Below, one piece after another: positions 33,980 to 41,987 of a stretch of 64,000 bases of DNA. The notes under the pieces were generated by a model, which was not told the DNA's origin, searched no databases, and saw nothing but the letters and a program-made list of their open reading frames with translations. The translations under genes were made by a program, and so were the position numbers. Source of the DNA: a candidate division KSB3 bacterium (GTDB lineage Bacteria > Moduliflexota > Moduliflexia > Moduliflexales > Moduliflexaceae). The stretch covers positions 16,495-80,494 of the forward strand of contig PDSJ01000028.1 of the NCBI GenBank assembly GCA_002748425.1. The letters run 5' to 3'. Within the stretch, counting starts at the first letter, position 1. The number at the start of each line of letters is the position of its first letter.

Positions 33980-35311
33980 TTATGAATACACCTGTCCGCC
34001 GCTGTTGCGTAATACCCATTTCATCCAGCTTCGTGCCGTGTCAGCACGCCGTCTGGCGGTCGTGTCATTCAAGCTGGTATGACGTCGGATAATCTGGACG
34101 ATTTCGGCATGGGGAAGATCCTGAACCGAAGGCTGCTGCTCGAAAAGAGGCATGTTTGCAGGAGCTGAGAGTAAGCGGTCGAGCATTTCCCGAAAACTTG
34201 GGCGCTTCAGGAGCTGTGTGATCAGCAGCCTTGTCCTGCCGCTCCTGAACGGCGTCTGTACAAATTCTCTGCCCAAATCTGTGAGTTCGATATGCCGATC
34301 TCTCCTCGTTAAAAAGGCAAGATAGGCAGCCGCGTTGAGGTAATAATCCCCTTGGCGTTCATCGAAGTCGAAATACTCTGCCAGCTCAGTTTTGCTCTGA
34401 ATCCCGGAGTGGATTTGCAGAATAACGTCAACGACCTTATCCAGATCGTCCGCCTGGGGATATGGGCTGCCGGTCTGTTCGTCCTCACGCGGAATCTCCC
34501 GCAGTAATGCCAAAAGATTAAGGCCGCTGCCGGGGTCTTCATTCAGCGTGTAATTCGTGCTCTTGACGATGCGCAGGTCGCCGAAAGTCGTGCTGAACTG
34601 AAATTGTAAGAGATAGTATTGACCATTGGAATAGATCAACAGCACTGGAATCACGGCTTTGTCGGTCTTTTGCGACCATTCAAGCCAGGGATACAAGAGC
34701 TGACGGATATGAAAGTCGTCGCGCTTGCCGACTTTTGCTTCAAAAAGATAGAGGCCGTCAGGACTCTCATAGCCGGCATCTACTTCGATCTGGACTCCTG
34801 CAACGTTCACGGATTCTTTACTTACAGGCAGTCCAAACGAAAAATTACCTGAACGCAAGCGTCCACGAATCGTGAGCGTGAGCTGTTCATCTTGCAGGAA
34901 ATGTTGAAGCAAACCAGCCGTAAATGCAAAATCGAGCGCCTGCGATTCGCTGAATTGCTGGTTTGAAGGGAAACTGTCGAGGCGTCGTAAATCGATTTTC
35001 GGAGCATAGCATTCGCAGGGAATCGACTCAAGGCAGTCGTCAAGACAGAAATAGCTTTTATGATCCGGATCGTGGAAGATGACATAACGGCCATTTGCCA
35101 CTGGAAAGATCGACAGCGCGTGTTGCCTGAAAATCGCCGGGCGCGAATGCAGCGTGTCCTGCTTCGCCATCAGGCGCGGCTCGCGGTGGCCGGCGCGCCT
35201 AAGCGTATCAGCGCTGATATAGACATGGCCGCAGCATTCGATCTGCCTTAAGAGCTGAGAATGGTCGAACACGGCCTGCCAGGCGCGATCGTTTTTGGAC
35301 TGTTTGCTCAT
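33980..35311 (-). CDS. Type II restriction endonuclease of a Dam-linked RM system
   Basis: 443 residues from the ATG at 35311. A GTG at 35350, two bases after the methylase stop, would add 13 residues and is a rival start. The PD-(D/E)xK core is visible as GVQIEVDAGYESPDGLYLFEAKVGKRDDFH, with Asp in EVDAG and the ExK in FEAKVG, and followed by RQLLYPWLEW. The N-terminal 130 residues (ECCGHVYISADTLRR, EPRLMAKQD) look like a DNA-recognition region. The C-terminus may be a winged helix. It directly follows a DNA adenine methylase, which strongly suggests a restriction-modification pair. Recognition sequence cannot be read. Confidence 0.8.
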   Translation of the reverse strand: MSKQSKNDRAWQAVFDHSQLLRQIECCGHVYISADTLRRAGHREPRLMAKQDTLHSRPAIFRQHALSIFPVANGRYVIFHDPDHKSYFCLDDCLESIPCECYAPKIDLRRLDSFPSNQQFSESQALDFAFTAGLLQHFLQDEQLTLTIRGRLRSGNFSFGLPVSKESVNVAGVQIEVDAGYESPDGLYLFEAKVGKRDDFHIRQLLYPWLEWSQKTDKAVIPVLLIYSNGQYYLLQFQFSTTFGDLRIVKSTNYTLNEDPGSGLNLLALLREIPREDEQTGSPYPQADDLDKVVDVILQIHSGIQSKTELAEYFDFDERQGDYYLNAAAYLAFLTRRDRHIELTDLGREFVQTPFRSGRTRLLITQLLKRPSFREMLDRLLSAPANMPLFEQQPSVQDLPHAEIVQIIRRHTSLNDTTARRRADTARSWMKWVLRNSGGQVYS

Positions 35312-35352
35312 GACTGCGCTCGCTTCTCTGGTTCCTGCTGACGGGTTCACGG

Positions 35353-36312
35353 TCAGCGTGAATAATTCAGGACAAGCAGTTCTGTAATCTGACCGCGTTT
35401 CTGAGGATTGGAATTGATCGCGCGACTGGCATTGACCCGTTTTATCTCAAACCCGTTATACAAGTCGTCGAAAAAATAATCGTCGGCCTTTTCATTCTGG
35501 GGATCGGAATTACTGAGCATGAGCTTTGCGCGAGAATTCTGAGCCAGATGCCGATAATAGTTCCCCAGCCGACGCTGATCATCGTCTCCGAAGACCTGTC
35601 CAGCGTATGAGGTAAAGCGCGAGGTTTTACTGATCGGCCGATAAGGGGGATCGAAGTAGACAAAGCTGTCATCAGTGAGCACGTCCTGGCTGGCCGTAAA
35701 GTCCCCGACGCGAACCTCGGCGATTTGTAACAGTTCGGAGACCCGTGTGAGATTGTCAGGATTTACGAGACAAGGGTGTGTGTATTTGCCGTAAGGGACG
35801 TTGAACTCGCCCTTGCTGTTGACGCGGAACAGCCCGTTATAACAGGTTTTGTTCAGAAAAAGCATTTGGGCTGCTGCGTGAACCCTGGCAGTGGACTGAG
35901 TGTGATCGTCGAGATGATGATGTCCGTTGTTGTATTGATGGCGGATCTGATAATAGAATTCCTTGCGTGCTGGTTCCTGACGGCTCAGATAGCGTTCGGA
36001 CAAGTCACTGAGAGCTTCGATCAGCGCATCAGGAGACTCTTTGATGACGTGATACGCCAGAATCAGCTGTGCGTTAATGTCGAAAAGATAAGCCTTCTGA
36101 AGCGCAGGAAAGCGCTGGGCCACGTCGAGAAAGACTGCACCGGCGCCCAGAAACGGTTCAATATACCGGGTGATCTCTCCGGTCTGGAGTGCCTGTGGAT
36201 AGTAGGAGCGGAATTGGGGCAGCAGCCGTCCCTTCCCACCGGCCCATTTCAGAAAAGGCTTAGCCTTCATCGTCGTGTTCTTCCCAACGCCTTTCAGGGG
36301 ACTTCTCTTCAT
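35353..36312 (-). CDS. DNA adenine methyltransferase (Dam family)
   Basis: SAM-dependent N6-adenine methylase, 319 residues. Motif I is PFLKWAGGKGRLLPQF and motif IV is FVYFDPPYRPIS (DPPY), with NKTCYNGLFRVNSKGEFNVPYG and a C-terminal LLVLNYS block between Dam and DpnM-like enzymes. The GATC specificity usual for the family is possible but not demonstrated here. ATG at 36312 lacks a ribosome site; the in-frame ATG at 36270 (MKAKPFLKW) has GGGAAG upstream and may be the true start. It protects host DNA against the nuclease encoded just downstream. Confidence 0.92.
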   Translation of the reverse strand: MKRSPLKGVGKNTTMKAKPFLKWAGGKGRLLPQFRSYYPQALQTGEITRYIEPFLGAGAVFLDVAQRFPALQKAYLFDINAQLILAYHVIKESPDALIEALSDLSERYLSRQEPARKEFYYQIRHQYNNGHHHLDDHTQSTARVHAAAQMLFLNKTCYNGLFRVNSKGEFNVPYGKYTHPCLVNPDNLTRVSELLQIAEVRVGDFTASQDVLTDDSFVYFDPPYRPISKTSRFTSYAGQVFGDDDQRRLGNYYRHLAQNSRAKLMLSNSDPQNEKADDYFFDDLYNGFEIKRVNASRAINSNPQKRGQITELLVLNYSR

Positions 36313-36323
36313 AGTATACTCGT

Positions 36324-36352
36324 TTCTATTTTGAGAGGGAGATTACTGTCAA
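36324..36352 (-). promoter_or_regulatory. Candidate promoter of the RM operon
   Basis: TTGACA on the minus strand at 36352-36347, 17 bp, then ATAGAA. The methylase ATG lies 11 bp beyond, so the message would be nearly leaderless if the first start is used. Confidence 0.4.
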
Positions 36353-36596
36353 GAGTTTAATGGCTTGAAGATCCTGACCGCAGGATGCCGGTGGAATTCT
36401 TGCTGCCTGTCCGTGAGCCTGAAAAGAGTTTGACCTGTGCCGCCTGATAAAACACTTGACAGAAAAAACGATCGCGATCTTTTCTTTGTCCATCTACAAG
36501 GTTCATACTGGTGACATTCAGGCTGCATTAACACCCTGAGAAGAGAGAGATTACGCCCTGTTGCCGTAAATCTGAAAAAAAGCAGTGGAGACGCGA

Positions 36597-38684
36597 GTGA
36601 TTCAGACGATTCCAGTCAGTTGTAATAAGGATTGTGGAGGCGATTGCCCTCTGCTTGCTCACATTCATGATGGAACACTCATCAAGGTGACAAACAATCC
36701 GGCCGGAATGCCGTACATGAAAGGATGCGCACGCGGCCTGATGATTCGGGAAGTTTTGGAATCACCAGATCGTCTGCTCAACCCTCTGATTCGTACCGGT
36801 GAACGAGGCGAGGGAAAATTCCGTGAGGTCGGCTGGGATGAAGGGGTGGCGTATGTGGCGCAGAACATTTCTGAAATTATCATGAAATTCGGCGCTGAAA
36901 GCATCATGCGCCTCGGCGGTTCAGGGTCCTGCCGGGGAGCACTTCATAATACCGGCCTGCTCACTGCCAGATTTCTCAGCTTGCTTGGCGCTTATACCGA
37001 GACCTCCGGAAACTATAGCTCGGCAGCGGAATCCTTTGCGCTGTCGTATATCTTCGGCACGAAATATTACGGTATCGATCCCGCTACTCTGCTGCACAGT
37101 CAATGCGTCATCCTGTGGGGAGCCAATATTCTCGATACTGTCTTCGGATGCGAGTTCCCACAGTACCTGCGCGAAGTCAAAAAACAAGGGATTCCAATAA
37201 TCGTGATCGATCCGCGCAGGACCAGGACCGTCGAACAGTTGGCAACGAGATGGATTCACGTGTTACCTGGAACAGATGCAGTTCTGATGGCGGCGGTGCT
37301 TTATGCGCTACTCGCTGCCGATGCCGTTGATCGAAAGTTTCTCGATCGCTATACCAGCGGTTTCCACGAGGTCGAAGCCTATATTCTTGGGCAGGACGAT
37401 GGAATCCCGAAAACGCCGGAATGGGCTGAAGCGATCTGTCATACGCCTGCTCATGACATCCTTGCGCTCGCGGAAATGTACGGCAGGCACAGACCAGCGG
37501 CTTTGATTCCAGGCCTCTCGATTCAGCGAACCGTCGGCGGAGAAGAATCGGCCCGGATGGCGGTTGTCCTGCAAGCAGCAACAGGGAATATCGGCGTTCC
37601 CGGAGGCTCATCCGGCGGTAACATCTGGGGCAGGCTCCCCAATCCGCGCTGCGGCTCTATCGATCCATTGAGCACTAAGGAAAGACCGGCAGTTGCAGTC
37701 TATCAATGGCCTGATGCCGTCCTTGAAGGACGATCCGGGGGATTTCCAAGCGAGATCCGCTTGCTTTATAATGTTGGAGGCAATTTTCTTTCCCAAGGCA
37801 GTGATATCCGTAAAAATATCCGGGCATTTTCCAAGGTGGATTTCGTGGTGTCCCATGATGCATTTATGACTCCGACCTGCCAATGGTCTGATGTAATATT
37901 TCCGGTCACGACCTTCCTGGAACGAGCGGACATCATCTTCCCTGCCGGAAACTATTTATTGTTCTCTCATCAGGCGCTTCAGCCGCCGCCAAACGTTAAA
38001 GATGACTATGAGATTTTTCGTCTCCTGTCATCAGCTCTTGGATGTGAAGAACGCTTTTCCGAAGGGAAAAGCGCATCTCAGTGGATCGATGACTTTCTTG
38101 CGGAATCAGAAATTGAAGATATTCCTGCATTTCGGGAATGCGGGATTTATATGGGAGACGATCAGCAGCGCATCGGCTTAGCGGAATTTTTTCGAGATCC
38201 GGGTGCGCATCCATTATCAACACCTTCGGGACGCATTGAATTAGCTGCTTCGACCTATGCTGAGACAGGTTTTCCTGCAGTGCCAAAAGCCCGACCCTTT
38301 CAGCCTTCTGCAAAGTATCCGCTCTGTTTGATTACGCCTCACGCCCGCTTTCGAGTCAACTCCCAGAACAGCAACATCGAATGGTTTCAAAAAAGAGAGG
38401 TTCAGGAACTCTGGATGAACCCTGACGATGCCTGCAAACGGGGTATCAGCCCGGGCGACCGGGTTTGCATCGAAAGTGCTGCAGGATCTATGGAAATTCA
38501 GGCCAAGATCACTGATTACATTATGCCGGGGGTGGTTTGTCTGAGCCAGGGGCAATGGCCGAAGCTCACGATCGACGACGTTGACAGGGCTGGTTCCGCC
38601 AATATACTAACATCGTCAGAGCCGACACTTCCAAGTAAAGGCTCTCGCACTCACTCGGTCGGGGTGACGGTCCGGCCGCTATAA
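36597..38684 (+). CDS. Molybdopterin oxidoreductase, DMSO reductase family, orphan catalytic subunit
   Basis: 695 residues from a GTG at 36597 with GGAG six bases upstream; a GTG 12 bp earlier is less likely. An N-terminal 4Fe-4S site is formed by Cys9, Cys13, Cys17 and Cys44 (CNKDCGGDC, then KGCARG). The molybdopterin domains follow: CVILWGANILDTVFG, PIIVIDPRRTRTVEQLATRWIHVLPGTD, ATGNIGVPGGSSGG, and the C-terminal dinucleotide-binding domain LCLITPHARFRVNSQNSN. No Tat signal is present, so it should be cytoplasmic. No iron-sulfur or membrane anchor subunit is encoded nearby. Substrate cannot be told. Confidence 0.88.
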   Translation: MIQTIPVSCNKDCGGDCPLLAHIHDGTLIKVTNNPAGMPYMKGCARGLMIREVLESPDRLLNPLIRTGERGEGKFREVGWDEGVAYVAQNISEIIMKFGAESIMRLGGSGSCRGALHNTGLLTARFLSLLGAYTETSGNYSSAAESFALSYIFGTKYYGIDPATLLHSQCVILWGANILDTVFGCEFPQYLREVKKQGIPIIVIDPRRTRTVEQLATRWIHVLPGTDAVLMAAVLYALLAADAVDRKFLDRYTSGFHEVEAYILGQDDGIPKTPEWAEAICHTPAHDILALAEMYGRHRPAALIPGLSIQRTVGGEESARMAVVLQAATGNIGVPGGSSGGNIWGRLPNPRCGSIDPLSTKERPAVAVYQWPDAVLEGRSGGFPSEIRLLYNVGGNFLSQGSDIRKNIRAFSKVDFVVSHDAFMTPTCQWSDVIFPVTTFLERADIIFPAGNYLLFSHQALQPPPNVKDDYEIFRLLSSALGCEERFSEGKSASQWIDDFLAESEIEDIPAFRECGIYMGDDQQRIGLAEFFRDPGAHPLSTPSGRIELAASTYAETGFPAVPKARPFQPSAKYPLCLITPHARFRVNSQNSNIEWFQKREVQELWMNPDDACKRGISPGDRVCIESAAGSMEIQAKITDYIMPGVVCLSQGQWPKLTIDDVDRAGSANILTSSEPTLPSKGSRTHSVGVTVRPL

Positions 38685-38712
38685 AAGGGTGCTGAACGGG
38701 GGAGAACTCTTT

Positions 38713-39126
38713 ATGGCAGGTATCATAGAGTTGGAGACCTTATTAAAAACACTGTCACCGGAACTACAAGACGGTGAATTTGTCTTCTGCACGGTTGCCG
38801 GAGCGCTTTGCGACTATACACGCCTGAATCCAGTGGCAACGTTCGTAGAGAAGGAAGGCTTAACCTTGATTCTTCCTCTCGGGACTGCGGAAGAAGAGGG
38901 CCTGGCGTGGAACGGAACGTATCGCCAGATTACGTTAGGTGTGCATTCAAGCCTGGATGCAATCGGCTTGACAGCAGTTGTTTCAAAAAAACTGACATCA
39001 CAGGGAATCAGCGCGAATATTGTGGCTGCCTGTTATCACGATCATATTTTCGTTCAAAAAGAAAAGGCTGAGATCGCGCTGAATGCTTTGCGAGATCTTA
39101 GTGTGACGCCATGCCAGAAAGAATAA
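38713..39126 (+). CDS. ACT-like domain protein
   Basis: 137 residues from the ATG at 38713, which has GGGGAG eight bases upstream. The sequence FVFCTVAGALCDYTRLNPVATFVEKEGLTLIL, followed by ITLGVHSSLDAIGLTAVVSKKLTSQGISANIVAACYHDHIFV, fits the duplicated ACT-like fold of small proteins annotated as ACT domain-containing. These bind amino acids or similar ligands; the ligand here is unknown. It starts 28 bp after the molybdoenzyme stop, so the two are likely co-transcribed. Whether it regulates that enzyme is open. Confidence 0.8.
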   Translation: MAGIIELETLLKTLSPELQDGEFVFCTVAGALCDYTRLNPVATFVEKEGLTLILPLGTAEEEGLAWNGTYRQITLGVHSSLDAIGLTAVVSKKLTSQGISANIVAACYHDHIFVQKEKAEIALNALRDLSVTPCQKE

Positions 39127-39156
39127 AGAGTTCGACATCGCTATTCTGACCCTCAT

Positions 39157-39175
39157 AGAGGTTTTGACCTCTTTC
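39157..39175. terminator. Hairpin between convergent genes
   Basis: AGAGGT, loop TTTG, ACCTCT, then TTTCC on the plus strand. It sits between the ACT-like gene and the converging phosphopantetheinyl transferase gene and may serve both. Confidence 0.45.
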
Positions 39176-39180
39176 CGGCA

Positions 39181-39933
39181 TTATGACCACTGCCGGCATT
39201 CCAGTTTCCAGGCACCGCCTTCTGCGACCAGCGCCGCAATATAGTCCTGATCGGGCGTGAGAGCCTGCATCACCCAGCGCGATGCCTGAGCGGGATCATC
39301 GCGAGTCGCCAGGACTTGTGCAGGTTCTCCTGGTCTCAGAGTGACGTCGAAGGTGTGCAGGGGGAGCGATAAGCCTCTGCCTCTGGCCTTGATATAGGCT
39401 TCCTTACGGGTCCAGCAATTGAAAAAGCCTGTCGCTTTCTGCGATTCGGGCAACGCGAGCAGGCTGTGATTTTCATAATGAGAAAAATATCGTGCAGCGA
39501 TCTGTTCCATCTCGCCGACACGGCGGTGAATCCATTCGATGTCGATTCCAAGCTGCCGGTGCAGAGCCATAGCGTAAAGCACCCGTTCTCCGGAATGGGA
39601 AAGGTTAAACTGAAGATGCTCGGGATTGTTTTCTGGAATTAACGCGGGTTTGCCGTACTGGTTGTAACTGAACGTGAGTTTTTCGGGGTCGTTTTTCAAA
39701 TATCGAGCGAGCAAAAGACGCAGTATGCCATGCGCGACAATATACTGTCGCTGAAGCCTGGGGAGGCGAAAAGCTCTGGCACGATCTTGTTCGTCTGGAT
39801 CAAGGAGGCGGTAAAGCCGCTCCTGTTCTTCCGGCGAGGCATCAAGTGACGCCTGCCAGATGTGTATTTCATGCGCTGTAAGCCTATACGATGCCCCTGA
39901 TGCCGAGGGCCATGGCGGTGTAAACGTTATCAT
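39181..39933 (-). CDS. Sfp-type 4'-phosphopantetheinyl transferase
   Basis: Transfers phosphopantetheine from CoA to the serine of acyl carrier domains. 250 residues from the ATG at 39933, which has AGGAAGAG upstream. The family motifs are YGKPALIPENNPEHLQFNLSHSGERVLYA, GIDIEWI (magnesium aspartate and glutamate) and CWTRKEAYIKARGRGLSLPL. It is divergent from pfaD and the synthase gene, and the synthase has two ACP domains that need this modification, so it is almost certainly their activating enzyme. It shares the intergenic control region 39934-40212 with pfaD. Confidence 0.93.
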   Translation of the reverse strand: MITFTPPWPSASGASYRLTAHEIHIWQASLDASPEEQERLYRLLDPDEQDRARAFRLPRLQRQYIVAHGILRLLLARYLKNDPEKLTFSYNQYGKPALIPENNPEHLQFNLSHSGERVLYAMALHRQLGIDIEWIHRRVGEMEQIAARYFSHYENHSLLALPESQKATGFFNCWTRKEAYIKARGRGLSLPLHTFDVTLRPGEPAQVLATRDDPAQASRWVMQALTPDQDYIAALVAEGGAWKLECRQWS

Positions 39934-40009
39934 GGCGAGACTCTTCCTGCAGTTCATGCGCGTTTGTCAATGATTTCCCAGCATTATCTCTTCAAAACTG
40001 CTTTTTTCC

Positions 40010-40037
40010 TTGACAGGCTCTTCCGCTTTTTTATCGT
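40010..40037 (+). promoter_or_regulatory. Candidate distal pfaD promoter
   Basis: TTGACA at 40010-40015, 16 bp, TATCGT at 40032-40037. Confidence 0.5.
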
Positions 40038-40083
40038 ACATGAAGCGGATTCGCACAACAAGTGCTTGAGCGATCGCTGAATC

Positions 40084-40113
40084 TTGTAGAAATATCACGT
40101 ATTGTTTTATAAT
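40084..40113 (+). promoter_or_regulatory. Candidate proximal pfaD promoter
   Basis: A perfect TATAAT at 40108-40113 with TTGTAG 18 bp upstream. The ATG is 100 bp downstream. It may act with or instead of the distal one. Confidence 0.5.
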
Positions 40114-40212
40114 ATAGTATCTGGAGTATTGGACGAGAATATGTTTTCGTGATGGAAGGAATCTTCCGTGTTTGCCTGCGGGTACACGATTTTCTCGTTT
40201 GTATCGTGACGT

Positions 40213-41856
40213 ATGACAGTCGCTGCTGAACTGCCTCCTTCAGGCTGGTGGACATCTGATGGGACGCCTCCGGCTGCTGAAGCCGCTAAACTGAAAGAGT
40301 GTGTGTATCGCCTCAAAGATCCAGTCTATCTGCTGAAGTCCCAGAGCGGATATGCGGTTGCCTGCGATGGGCAGGTACAGTTAGGCGGGGGGAAACGCTC
40401 GGCTGAAAGCTGGCCGCTCGTGGCCTGTGCCCTGCCACTACCGTTGAGACATCTCGGAGATGCGGCTTTTCTTGATGAATATGGGATGCAATATCCTTAT
40501 CTTGCCGGCGCAATGGCTCACGGCATCAGCTCGGCTGAGATGGTCGAGGCCATGGGCAGAAACGGTATGATGGGCTTTTTCGGCTCAGCCGGAATGTCTC
40601 TGCAGGCTGTTGAAGCGACGATTGAGCGCCTCTCTGACAATCTGGGCGAACGCCCTTACGGCTGCAATCTCATCCACAGTCCAGGCGAGCCTGGTCTGGA
40701 AGAGGCCCTTGTTGACGTATATCTGCGCAAGGGGCTGCGTCTGCTTTCAGCGTCGGCATATTTGGCGTTGACTCTTCCGTTGGTCCGTTACCGTGTTCAT
40801 GGGATTTATCGTGATGCCTCAGGGCGGATCGTGACACCGAATCATGTGTTTGCCAAAGTCTCCCGCACTGAATTGGCATCGCAATTTTTTTCTCCACCTC
40901 CGGAACGTTTCCTGCGGCAGCTCGTTGAAAGAGGGGATATCACCGAAGAGCAGGCAAAGCTGGCAGAACACATCCCGATGGCTCAAAATTTGACAGCCGA
41001 AGCAGATTCCGGCGGACATACCGACAATCGACCGGCCATGGCCTTGATTCCGACCATGCTCGCCCTGCGGGATCGGATGCAGGCTCGCTATAACTATCAT
41101 CAGGAATTGCGCGTGGGGGCAGCGGGCGGCATTGCTACGCCGGCTTCGACTGCTGCTGCGTTTGCTATGGGCGCTGCGTATGTGATGACCGGCTCTGTGA
41201 ATCAGGCCTGCCGTGAATCAGGAAGCTCAGACATCGTACGCAGAATGCTCGCCGACGCTCAACAGGCTGATATTGTGATGGCGCCTGCCGCCGATATGTT
41301 TGAAATGGGCGTGAAAGTGCAGGTGCTCAAACGCGGCACTATGTTTGCGATGCGGGCTGCAAAACTGTACAATTTGTATAGGACGTATGCAACGCTCGAT
41401 GACATTCCCCTGAATGAGCGAACAATCCTCGAACAGAAATTTTTTCGCAAGCCGCTTGAGATGGTGTGGGAAGAGACACGAGAATTCTTTCTTGAGCGAG
41501 GTCCGGCTCAGCTTGAGCGGGCTGAACGCGATCCAGGATATAAAATGGCCCTCGTGTTCCGTTCCTATTTAGGACAGGCGTCTCATTGGGCCAATCGAGG
41601 TGAAACCTCGCGTAAGATCGATTTTCAGATTTGGTGCGGTCCGGCAATGGGCGCGTTCAACGAATGGACAAAAGGCACGTTTTTGGAAGATCCTGCCAAT
41701 CGCCGTGTAGTGACAGTGGCGCTGAATTTACTCTACGGAGCAGGTATTGTGACCAGGCTGAACAGCTTGCGTATGCAAGGCGCCCGCCTCGCTGTCAATC
41801 TCTGGAATGTCGAGCCACTCCCCCAGGAAGAGCTGTTAACACGGATAGCAGCGTAG
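40213..41856 (+). CDS. pfaD: PfaD-family enoyl reductase (nitronate-monooxygenase-like, FMN)
   Basis: Stand-alone enoyl-ACP reductase of polyunsaturated-fatty-acid and trans-AT polyketide systems, 547 residues. After a PfaD-specific N-terminal domain (SGYAVACDGQVQLGG), the FMN barrel shows AGAMAHGISSAEMVEAMGRNGMMGFFGSAGM, NLIHSPGEPGLEEALVDVYLRKGLR, ADSGGHTDNRPA, GAAGGIATPASTAAAFAMGAAYVMTGSVNQA and the C-terminal block FQIWCGPAMGAFNEWTKGTFL. It reduces double bonds on chains carried by the synthase encoded 131 bp downstream on the same strand. No clear ribosome site precedes the ATG. Confidence 0.95.
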   Translation: MTVAAELPPSGWWTSDGTPPAAEAAKLKECVYRLKDPVYLLKSQSGYAVACDGQVQLGGGKRSAESWPLVACALPLPLRHLGDAAFLDEYGMQYPYLAGAMAHGISSAEMVEAMGRNGMMGFFGSAGMSLQAVEATIERLSDNLGERPYGCNLIHSPGEPGLEEALVDVYLRKGLRLLSASAYLALTLPLVRYRVHGIYRDASGRIVTPNHVFAKVSRTELASQFFSPPPERFLRQLVERGDITEEQAKLAEHIPMAQNLTAEADSGGHTDNRPAMALIPTMLALRDRMQARYNYHQELRVGAAGGIATPASTAAAFAMGAAYVMTGSVNQACRESGSSDIVRRMLADAQQADIVMAPAADMFEMGVKVQVLKRGTMFAMRAAKLYNLYRTYATLDDIPLNERTILEQKFFRKPLEMVWEETREFFLERGPAQLERAERDPGYKMALVFRSYLGQASHWANRGETSRKIDFQIWCGPAMGAFNEWTKGTFLEDPANRRVVTVALNLLYGAGIVTRLNSLRMQGARLAVNLWNVEPLPQEELLTRIAA

Positions 41857-41912
41857 GGAAAGCTCGGGAAGCATCTCGAGAGTGACGGATGTGAAGAGAG
41901 ACTAACATAATA

Positions 41913-41943
41913 TTGACAAGACAGCTCGTCGTTTCGTTATGAT
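41913..41943 (+). promoter_or_regulatory. Candidate promoter of the synthase gene
   Basis: TTGACA at 41913-41918 and TATGAT at 41938-41943, with a long 19-bp spacer (TTATGA gives 18). It lies 44 bp before the synthase ATG, so the gene could be expressed apart from pfaD. Confidence 0.5.
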
Positions 41944-41987
41944 GCAGAGTTCCAGGCATCAAAATGGAAAAGAGGAGAACTGATAGA

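Noticed and set aside
36585..36599. GTG at 36585 as start of the molybdoenzyme
   Set aside because: The GTG at 36597 has GGAG at ideal distance and leaves the cysteine motif at the usual position.
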